This document shows, piece after piece, positions 26,193 through 36,720 of a stretch of DNA of 60,351 bases (position 1 is its first letter; every line of letters starts with the position of its first letter). Position numbers and translations under genes: made by a program. This stretch comes from Candidatus Equicola faecalis (GTDB taxonomy: Bacteria; Bacteroidota; Bacteroidia; Bacteroidales; Bacteroidaceae), in NCBI GenBank assembly GCA_018065185.1, contig JAGHTU010000025.1:1-60351 (forward strand), read 5' to 3'. The notes under the pieces are model-generated. The model did not search any database. It worked only from the letters and a program-made list of their open reading frames with translations, and was not told the origin of the DNA.

Positions 26193-27542
26193 TCACCCTA
26201 AATCTCCAAGTTCGAACTTGTAGATCTTCGGTTCCTCGTCTTTCATCTTTTTGATGAACATCAGCATGTAGATGGGTGCGTATGTCACGTTATCACGAGT
26301 CTTCAGGTTGTCATTGCACAATACAAGCGCCTCTCGAATGTTGTATTCCTCATTCCGCATCACATTGTTCAATGCCACATGACGATCATAGTTCTTGCCC
26401 GACTTCACTTCCAGCGGAATGACTTCAGTATTCATCTCCAGTAAGAAGTCAAGTTCACCTTGTTTCTTGTTCTGGAAGTAATATAGACTCCAGCCATGGG
26501 CATGCAACTCCTGAGCGGTAAGATTCTCATAGATAGCGCCATAGTTGATGTTCGTTTCTCCCTGAAGTATCTTCAGCTGAATGCCATCGGCATATTGACA
26601 TGCCAACAGCCCTACATCGTTCTGGAAGAGTTTGAACAGGTTGCTCGCCTTGCTCAACACCAGTGGCACTTTCGGTTCTTCGGCACAATGCGTTGGTAAA
26701 GCCATATCCGCATCCCTCAGCCAAGTAAAACTGTTCTCGTGACGGCTGAACTTGAAGTGCTCGTTTAGGTTCTTCAGGATGAAGCGCTTATTCTTCGCAT
26801 TCAACTCAGGCGGTATCAGGTCAAAGATGTTGTTGATATACAGCTTATCCTCGGGGTCATATCGTCCGATGTCTTTCTTGTAAAGTGACAGTATTGACCT
26901 CTGCTCCATCAGTACACGTTGCATGTCGTTAGTGTCCAGATACGTCTGCACAGCCGCAGGCATACCGCCCACCAGCAGGTAGAGGTTCACCAACTGCATC
27001 ATCTTCTGGTGTACATACGCATCCACCGGTTTACGTTCCTCCCATGCCTCACGAATGGACTCAATCACAGCCTCCTGCACACCCACGGCACGGATGAACT
27101 CCTCCAAATCGCAAGGGTACATCTGCTTCTCGTCCATGTAACCTACAGGCACTGAACGTACGTTGTTTAGTTCCACTCCTAACAGACTACCGCTCAACGC
27201 CAGATGATAGCCATTATCTACAAACGCCTTCACCCACGTCATAACGTCCGGATATTCTTCCACCTCGTCAAAGAAAATCAATGTTCGCTCCTTGTCAATG
27301 GTCTCATTGGCATAAGCCGAAATGCGAAGCAGCACCTCCTTGATGTCGCCAGCACCTCGGACGATGTCGATCGTCTCAGGTTGCAACAGGAAGTTCATCT
27401 CTAACAGATGCCATCCAAGTCTCTCGGCTGCACGCCTCACAGCATAGGTCTTGCCCACCTGTCTGGCACCCGTCAGCAGCAAAGCCTTCTTCGTACTTCT
27501 AAAGTGGTTATCTATCCATTTATCCGCTTTTCTATGTATCAT
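26193..27542 (-). CDS. ATP-binding protein, DUF4143 family, inside the hsd locus
   Basis: 449 aa. Walker A GARQVGKTYAVRR, Walker B LIFFDEVEEYPD, then a winged-helix/DUF4143 C-terminal part with QGELDFLLEM and IPLEVKSGK, which looks like a PD-(D/E)xK core (E-L-D-F ... E-V-K). It is a paralogue of the ATPase at 0.3-1.5 kb but diverged. It sits between hsdM and hsdS, so it probably interrupts a former hsdMS pair. It has its own promoter with two operator-like repeats, suggesting autoregulation. Confidence 0.88.
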   Translation of the reverse strand: MIHRKADKWIDNHFRSTKKALLLTGARQVGKTYAVRRAAERLGWHLLEMNFLLQPETIDIVRGAGDIKEVLLRISAYANETIDKERTLIFFDEVEEYPDVMTWVKAFVDNGYHLALSGSLLGVELNNVRSVPVGYMDEKQMYPCDLEEFIRAVGVQEAVIESIREAWEERKPVDAYVHQKMMQLVNLYLLVGGMPAAVQTYLDTNDMQRVLMEQRSILSLYKKDIGRYDPEDKLYINNIFDLIPPELNAKNKRFILKNLNEHFKFSRHENSFTWLRDADMALPTHCAEEPKVPLVLSKASNLFKLFQNDVGLLACQYADGIQLKILQGETNINYGAIYENLTAQELHAHGWSLYYFQNKKQGELDFLLEMNTEVIPLEVKSGKNYDRHVALNNVMRNEEYNIREALVLCNDNLKTRDNVTYAPIYMLMFIKKMKDEEPKIYKFELGDLG

Positions 27543-27551
27543 TATTTATGA

Positions 27552-27602
27552 TTTGTCCGTTTGTCAATGTACAAAAATAATATATTTGTCCGTTTTTCCA
27601 AC
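27552..27602 (-). promoter_or_regulatory. Promoter with two operator-like repeats for the hsd-locus ATPase
   Basis: On the minus strand: TTG (27601-27599), 19-nt spacer, TATTTTTG (27579-27572). AAACGGACAAA occurs twice, once in the spacer (27595-27585) and once at the expected transcription start (27562-27552). The spacing of 33 bp is about three helical turns. The motif resembles the ATGGATAAA repeats at the first DUF4143 gene. Confidence 0.6.
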
Positions 27603-27618
27603 ATTTATCTAGGAAATT

Positions 27619-29172
27619 CTAAAGCGTCTTTATCAGTTCATCTATCTGCTGGCGCAGTTCGCTTTCGTGACGGACGATTCTTGCTATTCGCTCATTCAGT
27701 TCGTCAATATCCACCTTCACAGTGGTGTCCTCTTTCTCCACGTAGGTGGATACGGAAAGATTATATTGCTGTGCCTCTATCTCGGCGGTGGTCACCACCT
27801 TACTGAAATAGTCCGTTTCCGTCTTATGGATTTGAGTCTCGTAAATCTTTTCTATGTTCTCATCGCTGAGCTTGTTCTTGTTGCCTTCGTGGATGAACTC
27901 GTTGCTTGCATCAATGAAGCACACACGGTTATCGCTCTTATTCTTCTTCAGCACGATGATGCAGGTGGCGATGGATGTACCGAAAAACAGATTTGACGGT
28001 AGTTGAATCACCGTATCAACGTAGTTGTTGCTCACCAGATACTGCCGTATCTTCTGTTCCGCACCGCCACGATAGAGCACGCCAGGAAACTCGATGATGG
28101 CTGCCGTCCCCTCAGCAGAAAGCCACGACAGCATGTGCATGGTGAAGGCGAGGTCTGCCTTGCTTGCCGGCGCAAGCACTCCCGCAGGCGAGAATCGTGG
28201 GTCGTTGATGAGTGTCGTGTCGTTAGCACCGTCCCACGGAATGGAATACGGCGGATTAGACACGATGGCATCAAAAGGCTCGTCGTATGTGTGGCGCGGA
28301 TTCTTCAAAGTGTCGCCTTGCTGGATGTCGAAATGGTCGTAGTTTACGTTGTGCAGGAACATGTTCATACGGCAGAGGTTGTATGTCTTCAGGTTGATTT
28401 CCTGCCCGAAGAAACCGTCGATGACATTCTTTGTGCCGAGGATCTCCTTGAATTTCAACAGCAGTGAGCCACTGCCACAGGCAGGGTCATACACCTTGTT
28501 GACTGATGTCCTTCCGCTGGCGGCAATCTTGGCAAGCAGGAGACTGACTTCGGCAGGGGTGTAAAACTCGCCACCTTTCGTGCCCGAGTTCAGCGCATAC
28601 ATCTTGATGAGATGCTCGTAACAGATGCCGAACACGTCAAGCCCCGAATCCTGATATTTGGCAAACTCAAGGTCGCGGACACTCTCAAGGAGGGTCGTCA
28701 GCAGTTCGCAACGCTCTGCCACCGTACCGCCCAGTCCGGGGTCGTTAGTGTTGAAGTTGGAAAACAACCCCTTCACGTCGCTCTCGCTGGCTGTGCCGAT
28801 GGCACTCTCCTCAAAGGCGCGGAAGTTGTTGGCAAGGGTGGTGTTCAGTTCGGGATTGTTTCTGGCATTGTTTGCCGTGTTTATGAACAGTTGGGATGGA
28901 AGTATGAAAAAGCCCTTGGCATTGATAATCTGTCCACGGGCGTTCTCTGCCAGTTCATCAGGCATACTGGTATAGTCGGGGTTCGCTACATTGGCTTCCT
29001 TCAAAAGATGGTTGCAGTAGTCGATGATGTCCTCCGAGATAAAACGATAGAAGAGACTGCCCAACATGAAGTCCATAAACTGCACTGGCGACACCTTGCC
29101 ACCATGCACAAGGTTTGTGGCGGTCTTCCATATCAGATTGCCCAATTCGTTGCGAAGTTCGTCTGCTGTCAT
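27619..29172 (-). CDS. hsdM: Type I restriction-modification methyltransferase subunit
   Basis: 517 aa. The N-terminal helical HsdM_N domain includes ELGNLIWKTATNLVHGG. The N6-adenine methyltransferase core has SAM motif I DPACGSGSLLLKF and catalytic motif IV SNPPYS. Upstream of motif I is TKGGEFYTPAEVSLLLA. It methylates adenine in the site chosen by HsdS and protects host DNA. It is the first gene of the locus, with a -7 box TATCTTTG at 29208-29201. Confidence 0.96.
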   Translation of the reverse strand: MTADELRNELGNLIWKTATNLVHGGKVSPVQFMDFMLGSLFYRFISEDIIDYCNHLLKEANVANPDYTSMPDELAENARGQIINAKGFFILPSQLFINTANNARNNPELNTTLANNFRAFEESAIGTASESDVKGLFSNFNTNDPGLGGTVAERCELLTTLLESVRDLEFAKYQDSGLDVFGICYEHLIKMYALNSGTKGGEFYTPAEVSLLLAKIAASGRTSVNKVYDPACGSGSLLLKFKEILGTKNVIDGFFGQEINLKTYNLCRMNMFLHNVNYDHFDIQQGDTLKNPRHTYDEPFDAIVSNPPYSIPWDGANDTTLINDPRFSPAGVLAPASKADLAFTMHMLSWLSAEGTAAIIEFPGVLYRGGAEQKIRQYLVSNNYVDTVIQLPSNLFFGTSIATCIIVLKKNKSDNRVCFIDASNEFIHEGNKNKLSDENIEKIYETQIHKTETDYFSKVVTTAEIEAQQYNLSVSTYVEKEDTTVKVDIDELNERIARIVRHESELRQQIDELIKTL

Positions 29173-29311
29173 AAGGGTTTAAGTTTTTAGTTTATCTTGA
29201 CAAAGATACGCCTTTTCTTTGATTTTCCCTTTTTGCTCGGCAATAAAATGTAAGCCGTCGGTCTTCGCTGTTGATTAGGGATTTTTAACATTGATTTCTC
29301 TGTGTAAGTCC

Positions 29312-29371
29312 TTGCATAGAAGCGATACATACACTAATTTTGTAGGAAGAAAGACCGCAGTGGTTGCGGTT
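29312..29371 (+). promoter_or_regulatory. Promoter and leader hairpin of the unknown three-gene cassette
   Basis: TTG (29312-29314), 20-nt spacer, TAATTTTG (29335-29342). Transcription would start near 29349 and the leader folds into ACCGCA/TGCGGT (29354-29370), followed by TTTAATTTTTAATCTTTTTTT immediately before ATG 29391. The hairpin plus T-rich tract could act as an attenuator. Confidence 0.5.
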
Positions 29372-29390
29372 TAATTTTTAATCTTTTTTT

Positions 29391-30014
29391 ATGGACACCT
29401 ATTTACAAAGGTTTTTTCAGGAATCAGTCACCAAAGGTCGTGCCGAAGATGAGAGTGTGAAAGCATCACGCCAGCGCATAAAAGATATGCTGATGAGGAA
29501 TTCTGCATTTCTTGCCGATGCAAAGAATGCAATACGTAGTTTGCACTCGCAGAAACAGCGCGTGGCAGACTTGCAGACAGACATCGAAAAGTTGCAGATG
29601 GGCGTAGCCGTGCGTGATGCACAGATAAGTCAGCTTGAGAAAGACAAAGCAGCACGCGATGAGAGAATCGTGGCGCTGATGCAGGAGAATGACCGCCTCA
29701 TGGAGCTTTTGGCTCAGTATGTGGGCGACTGGCACGAGCGAGATGATATGGAGCGGCAACATGACGCTGACCGCATCACCCTGCCCATGAAGCCCGTTCC
29801 CAAGCGCAGGAAGCGCAAGGCGAAGAAGAAAGAAGAGGTGCTGGAAGGCTGTCTGCCATTTTGTGACACTCCTACACTATTCGAGATACACCCTGTGGTG
29901 CAATCTGCATCCACCGAGGGCAACCTGTTTCCTCGTCACGATGAGGCGAAGAATATAAACGTGTCCATCACAAACAACTTTATGTCGGGCAGCTGCGCTC
30001 AGGTGCATCAATGA
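29391..30014 (+). CDS. Unknown coiled-coil protein with C-terminal ITNNF motif
   Basis: 207 aa, not recognised as a named family. Residues about 20-110 are a long charged heptad-type coiled coil (e.g. ADLQTDIEKLQMGVAVRD, LEKDKAARDERIVALMQEND). A strongly basic stretch PKRRKRKAKKKEE follows, then a low-complexity linker. The protein ends with NINVSITNNFMSGSCAQVHQ. The final motif is closely similar to the N-terminus of the next gene's product (IHNHFEAGSNCQIFQ), suggesting a common interaction module. The lysine/arginine block suggests nucleic-acid binding. It lies divergent from hsdM, 218 bp away. Confidence 0.7.
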   Translation: MDTYLQRFFQESVTKGRAEDESVKASRQRIKDMLMRNSAFLADAKNAIRSLHSQKQRVADLQTDIEKLQMGVAVRDAQISQLEKDKAARDERIVALMQENDRLMELLAQYVGDWHERDDMERQHDADRITLPMKPVPKRRKRKAKKKEEVLEGCLPFCDTPTLFEIHPVVQSASTEGNLFPRHDEAKNINVSITNNFMSGSCAQVHQ

Positions 30015-30027
30015 TAAATATCTGACG

Positions 30028-30447
30028 ATGATGAAAACGAAAATTATACACAATCACTTTGAGGCAGGGAGCAACTGCCAGATATTTCAAGCGCAATCCA
30101 TCACGGGCAACGTCTTTGCCATGCCCGGGGCTACCGTCTGTCAGAACGCCACGGAAGCAACGCCCACATCCGATAAGGAAACCGCAGACGGAGCGGACGC
30201 AATGACAGCAGATTTGGTGAACAGACTCAAAACCGTCTTCTACAACGATGAAAAGGAAGCGGTGGACTTTCTTAAGAAGATAACAGGCTTGCGCGACACC
30301 GATATCGTCGCCCTTGTATCCCGACTCGTGGAGGAAAGAAAGATTAGCGACGTGTCATGCCGCAAACCGTTATGGCGGATACTGCATGATGCTGGCATAT
30401 ATAAAGCCGGAGATAAGAACTGGTTTGCCATGCTCAACAAACAATGA
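30028..30447 (+). CDS. Unknown protein with N-terminal IHNHF motif
   Basis: 139 aa, no family recognised with confidence. The first 35 residues (KIIHNHFEAGSNCQIFQ then ITGNVFAMPGATV) look like short beta-strands with small residues. A linker rich in T/A/E/D follows. The C-terminal helical domain (LVNRLKTVFYNDEKEAVDFL, LVEERKISDVSCRKPLWRIL) resembles a compact helical bundle. Start at ATG 30028 or 30031, 13 nt after the previous gene, so co-transcription is likely. The shared motif with the upstream product is the main clue to partnership. Confidence 0.7.
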   Translation: MMKTKIIHNHFEAGSNCQIFQAQSITGNVFAMPGATVCQNATEATPTSDKETADGADAMTADLVNRLKTVFYNDEKEAVDFLKKITGLRDTDIVALVSRLVEERKISDVSCRKPLWRILHDAGIYKAGDKNWFAMLNKQ

Positions 30448-30469
30448 GATAAAAATAAAGGTCTAAAAA

Positions 30470-30521
30470 TAGACTAAGAAATAGACTTCATTAGACTTTA
30501 CTGGACTTTACTTGACAAGGA
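30470..30521. repeat. Degenerate 10-bp tandem repeat upstream of the third cassette gene
   Basis: Units TAGACTAAGA(AA), TAGACTTCAT, TAGACTTTAC, TGGACTTTAC and TTGACAAGGA lie head to tail at 10-bp spacing (the first is 12). Their position just upstream of the promoter of the third gene would place them on one face of the helix. Confidence 0.65.
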
Positions 30522-30597
30522 CTCGGATATGCTCTGATTCCTTGTCTTTTTGCTTCCACACCCTAATACTTTTGCCCCGCAATCCGATGCAGGGGCA

Positions 30598-31092
30598 ATG
30601 ATGTCGCCTGCACTTCAGATAAGCGGATGCAGTATTTTTATGATAAGAAAGATTATACCACTGGGAAACAATCCAGAAAGTTTCGTCGCACTCTGGCAAC
30701 TGCTGGAACGTACACGCATCGCACTGCGTTGCAATTACCGACGCTTCTGCCTGAGAAACATTTTGAAGGCATGGTTCCCCTCCGTAGGGTGCAGACGAAT
30801 GAGGGATGAGATACCGCCACTATCAGAATACACCTTTGACGACTTGGCATGGACCATCTGCTCCTTTGCAGATATCGAAGGATATACAGAACTGCCACGT
30901 CCTGCCGACGACGGTAGGAAACTTCGCGATATGCTCTGCATCATCGTTGCCCTGTGTCTTGGCATCGGTGTGCGGAGCGTATGGCTCAACGCGCTGGACG
31001 ATGCTTACAGCACGGTGTTCCCACACAGCACACCGCTCAACATTGACAAGCGGCGGCACCTGCGCCATCAATCCTTTGTGGCATCAAATTAA
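30598..31092 (+). CDS. Unknown protein, third gene of cassette
   Basis: About 164 aa. The open frame reaches back to a TTG at 30550, but a -7 box TACTTTTG (30567-30574) lies inside that stretch. The ATG pair at 30598/30601 is the likely start. The protein is helical, with LWQLLERTRIALRCNYRRFCLRN-type amphipathic segments, LSEYTFDDLAWTICSFADI, a hydrophobic helix LRDMLCIIVALCLGIGV and a basic tail (DKRRHLRHQ). No function is proposed. It ends convergent with uvrA, 3 nt past the uvrA stop position, with no obvious terminator between them. Confidence 0.6.
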   Translation: MMSPALQISGCSIFMIRKIIPLGNNPESFVALWQLLERTRIALRCNYRRFCLRNILKAWFPSVGCRRMRDEIPPLSEYTFDDLAWTICSFADIEGYTELPRPADDGRKLRDMLCIIVALCLGIGVRSVWLNALDDAYSTVFPHSTPLNIDKRRHLRHQSFVASN

Positions 31093-33845
31093 TTCTTTGT
31101 AAACAATTTCTCTTTGAGGAAACGGCCGGTGATGGAGCTTTCGCATTGTGCCACTTCTTCGGGTGTGCCACAGACCACGAGTCTTCCGCCTCCGTCACCG
31201 CCCTCAGGACCGAGGTCGATGATATGGTCGGCACATTTTATCACCTCAAGGTTATGTTCGATGATGAGCACCGTATGCCCCTTGCTGATGAGAGCCTCGA
31301 AGGCATCAAGCAGTTTCTGTATGTCGTGGAAATGCAGTCCGGTGGTGGGCTCGTCGAAGATGAACAGCGTAGGCATGCTCTCGCCACGGTCCATGCCGAT
31401 GAAATAAGCCAGTTTTACACGCTGGTTCTCACCGCCGGAGAGTGTGCTTGAGCTCTGTCCCATCTTTATGTAGCCCAATCCCACGTCGTGTAGCGGTTGC
31501 AGACGGCGCATAATCTGCGGACGGTCGCTGAAAAATTCCAAAGCCTCGTCAATGCTCATGTCGAGCACATCGCTGATGTTCTTCCCCTTATAGCACACGT
31601 CAAGCACCTCCGATTTATAGCGTTTGCCGTGACACATCTCGCACTCCAGTTCGATGTCTGCCATGAACTGCATCTCTACGGAGATGACACCTGCACCCTT
31701 GCACTCCTCACAACGCCCACCTTCGGTGTTGAACGAGAAATGTTGTGCACGGAAGCCCATCTGCTTCGCCAGTTGCTGCTCGGCGAACACGTCGCGCACG
31801 GCATCGAAAGCCTTTACATAGGTGGCAGGATTGGAACGCGAACTCTTGCCGATAGGGCTCTGGTTGATATACTCCACCTGCACGATGGCATCCAAATCGC
31901 CACACAGTGCGGAGTATTCGCCCGGAACGTCGGCAGGCTCATCCAGATGACGTTGCAGTGCAGGATAGAGCGTGCCACTCACGAGCGACGATTTGCCACT
32001 GCCACTGACGCCCGTCACCACGGTCATCACGTTCAGCGGAAAACGTATATCGAGGTTTTGAAGATTGTTACAGTTTGCCCCCTTCAGTTCTATCCATCTG
32101 TTCCACGGACGGCGCGATAGTGGCACATCAATGTGCAGTGTGCCGTCAAGGTAGGAGAGGGTATAGCTCTTGGTCTCTTCGCCCCCTTGGGAAGATATTG
32201 GAGGGATCTTTCCCTCAAACACCACCTCGCCACCATATACGCCTGCTGACGGACCGATGTCAATGAGATGGTCTGCGGCACGCATTACCTCCTCATCATG
32301 CTCGACAACGACTACGGTATTGCCCACGTCGCGCAACTGGCGTATGACGTCAAGCAGTCGCCCTGTGTCGCGCTGATGCAGACCTACGGTTGGCTCGTCA
32401 AGGATATAAAGCGACCCGACAAGACTGCTACCGATAGACGTGGTGAGATTTATGCGCTGGCTCTCACCTCCGGAGAGAGTGTTGCTCGGACGGTTAAGGG
32501 TGAGATAGCCTAGTCCCACGTCAATGATATATTTTAGACGGCTTCTTATCTCTGTAAGCAGACGCTTGCTGATGTTCTCTTCGGTAGGCGTGAGGGTGAG
32601 AGCGTCAAACCATTGCTTCAACGCACTGACAGGCATCTGCACGAGTTCGGTGATGCTCCGTCCGCCCACCTTCACATAATCCACTTCTTTTTTCAGGCGA
32701 CTGCCATGGCACATCGGGCATGTCTCCCTGCCACGGTAACGTGCCAGCATCACGCGGTACTGTATCTTGTATTGTTGCTGTTTGACAAACTCGAAGAAGC
32801 GGTCGATGGACGGAAACCACTGTGGTAAGCCGTATTCTGCTTGTGGCGATGTGCCCTCCGGACCATGCCACAGCAGTGAACGCTCTGCTTCGGAGAGCTT
32901 GAAATATGGTTCAAAGATAGGAAAATCGTAGTCAGCGGCACATCGTATGAACTCGTCTTTCCATTCACCCATCTTCTCTCCGCGCCAGCACATGACGGCA
33001 TCCTCATAGATGCTTCGCGTAGGGTCTGGGATGACAAGATGATGGTCGATGCCGATAATCTTTCCGTAGCCCTCGCATTGCGGACATGCGCCGAGTGGCG
33101 AATTGAAACTGAACATATTGTCTGATGGCTCATCAAACGTCATGCCGTCTTCGGTGAAACGTGTGGAAAAACACTGCACCTCGCCCTCTGTTGTCTTGAT
33201 GCGCATTTCACCCTCACCTTCGTAGAATGCCGTCTCGCATGCTTCGGCAAGGCGTGAAAGCCATTGCTCGGAGCCGGTCTTTACCGTGGTGCGGTCAATG
33301 ATGACAAACTCGCCATCGAAATGTGAATAGCCCTGCAGGGTGAGTGCCTCAATCTGCTTTTGAAGTGTGCGCCCTTGCTGAAGGTGTATAGGGGCTTCCA
33401 CATAGAAGCGTGTGCCTACAGGTAGTGTCTGCACATAGGTGATGACATCATCCACCGTATGTTTCTTTACTTCCTTTCCCGAGATGGGAGAGAACGTGCG
33501 ACCGATGCGTGCGAACAGCAGGCGCAGATATTCATATATCTCCGTGGAGGTGCCGACCGTGGAACGTGGGTTGCGGCTCGTCGTGTGCTGTTCGATGGCA
33601 ATGGCAGGAGGAAGACCGTGTATGTAGTCGCACTCCGGCTTCTGCATCTTGCCCATAAACTGGCGTGCATAAGCCGAAAGGCTCTCTATGTAGCGACGCT
33701 GACCTTCGGCATAGAGCGTGTCGAAAGCAAGCGACGACTTGCCACTGCCACTCACGCCGGTGATGACCGTAAACTTGCCTTGTGGCACGTTGAGGGAAAT
33801 GTTCTTCAGATTGTTTACCCTCGCCCCCTTTATCTCAATATCCAT
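31089..33845 (-). CDS. uvrA: UvrABC excinuclease subunit A
   Basis: 918 aa, slightly shorter than the usual 940-950. Two ABC ATPase modules: Walker A GVSGSGKSSLAFDTLYAEG with signature LSGGESQRINL, and Walker A GVSGSGKSSLVSGTLYPAL with signature LSGGENQRVKL. Zinc-type CxxC pairs are seen in ACPQCEGYG, TCPMCHGSR, RCEECKGAG and ECEMCHGKR. It recognises bulky DNA lesions and loads UvrB in nucleotide excision repair. Bacteroidetes often carry two uvrA genes, so this may be the second copy. It is 20 nt downstream of the GldB-like gene and likely co-transcribed from map. Confidence 0.94.
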   Translation of the reverse strand: MDIEIKGARVNNLKNISLNVPQGKFTVITGVSGSGKSSLAFDTLYAEGQRRYIESLSAYARQFMGKMQKPECDYIHGLPPAIAIEQHTTSRNPRSTVGTSTEIYEYLRLLFARIGRTFSPISGKEVKKHTVDDVITYVQTLPVGTRFYVEAPIHLQQGRTLQKQIEALTLQGYSHFDGEFVIIDRTTVKTGSEQWLSRLAEACETAFYEGEGEMRIKTTEGEVQCFSTRFTEDGMTFDEPSDNMFSFNSPLGACPQCEGYGKIIGIDHHLVIPDPTRSIYEDAVMCWRGEKMGEWKDEFIRCAADYDFPIFEPYFKLSEAERSLLWHGPEGTSPQAEYGLPQWFPSIDRFFEFVKQQQYKIQYRVMLARYRGRETCPMCHGSRLKKEVDYVKVGGRSITELVQMPVSALKQWFDALTLTPTEENISKRLLTEIRSRLKYIIDVGLGYLTLNRPSNTLSGGESQRINLTTSIGSSLVGSLYILDEPTVGLHQRDTGRLLDVIRQLRDVGNTVVVVEHDEEVMRAADHLIDIGPSAGVYGGEVVFEGKIPPISSQGGEETKSYTLSYLDGTLHIDVPLSRRPWNRWIELKGANCNNLQNLDIRFPLNVMTVVTGVSGSGKSSLVSGTLYPALQRHLDEPADVPGEYSALCGDLDAIVQVEYINQSPIGKSSRSNPATYVKAFDAVRDVFAEQQLAKQMGFRAQHFSFNTEGGRCEECKGAGVISVEMQFMADIELECEMCHGKRYKSEVLDVCYKGKNISDVLDMSIDEALEFFSDRPQIMRRLQPLHDVGLGYIKMGQSSSTLSGGENQRVKLAYFIGMDRGESMPTLFIFDEPTTGLHFHDIQKLLDAFEALISKGHTVLIIEHNLEVIKCADHIIDLGPEGGDGGGRLVVCGTPEEVAQCESSITGRFLKEKLFTKN

Positions 33846-33865
33846 TACAAAATTTAAGGTGGGTT

Positions 33866-36290
<2,425 letters not shown>

Positions 36291-36300
36291 TTATCAATTA

Positions 36301-36720
36301 TTACTCGTGGTGATATTTCTCACCTTTTATTATTGTGCAGGCACGATAGAGTTGCTCTGTGAAAATCATTCTCACCATCTGGTGTGAGAACGTCATCCGT
36401 GAGAGCGACACCATCTCGTCAGCCCTGTCATAGACCGCCTTCGTGAAACCGAAAGGACCACCGATGACAAAGACCAGTCGGCGTGCCGTGTTCATCTTCT
36501 TCTGTAGCCACACGGCAAAATCCATGCTCCGCCGTTCCTCGCCACGCTCGTCAAGTAGCACCGCCGTGTCCGACGGCTGTATGATTTTCAGTATCTGCTC
36601 ATCGCGTATCTCGCGGTATTCAAACGGCAGATAATGCGTCAAGCGTTCTGCATAGTCTTCCAGTCCAATCTTGCAGATGCCGTTCTCGGTCTTATCCACC
36701 ATCAGCAGCAGAGTTTTCAT
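36301..36720 (-). CDS. rlmH: 23S rRNA (pseudouridine-1915 N3)-methyltransferase RlmH
   Basis: 139 aa. The SPOUT fold's SAM region is visible in VFVIGGPFGF and in the C-terminal knot FSHQMVRMIFTEQLYRA. It methylates pseudouridine 1915 in helix 69 of 23S rRNA. The family is usually about 155 aa; here the loop after YLPFEYREI is about 17 residues shorter while VLLDERG is kept. ATG overlaps the tsaD stop by 4 nt (ATGA), indicating coupling. Confidence 0.92.
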   Translation of the reverse strand: MKTLLLMVDKTENGICKIGLEDYAERLTHYLPFEYREIRDEQILKIIQPSDTAVLLDERGEERRSMDFAVWLQKKMNTARRLVFVIGGPFGFTKAVYDRADEMVSLSRMTFSHQMVRMIFTEQLYRACTIIKGEKYHHE

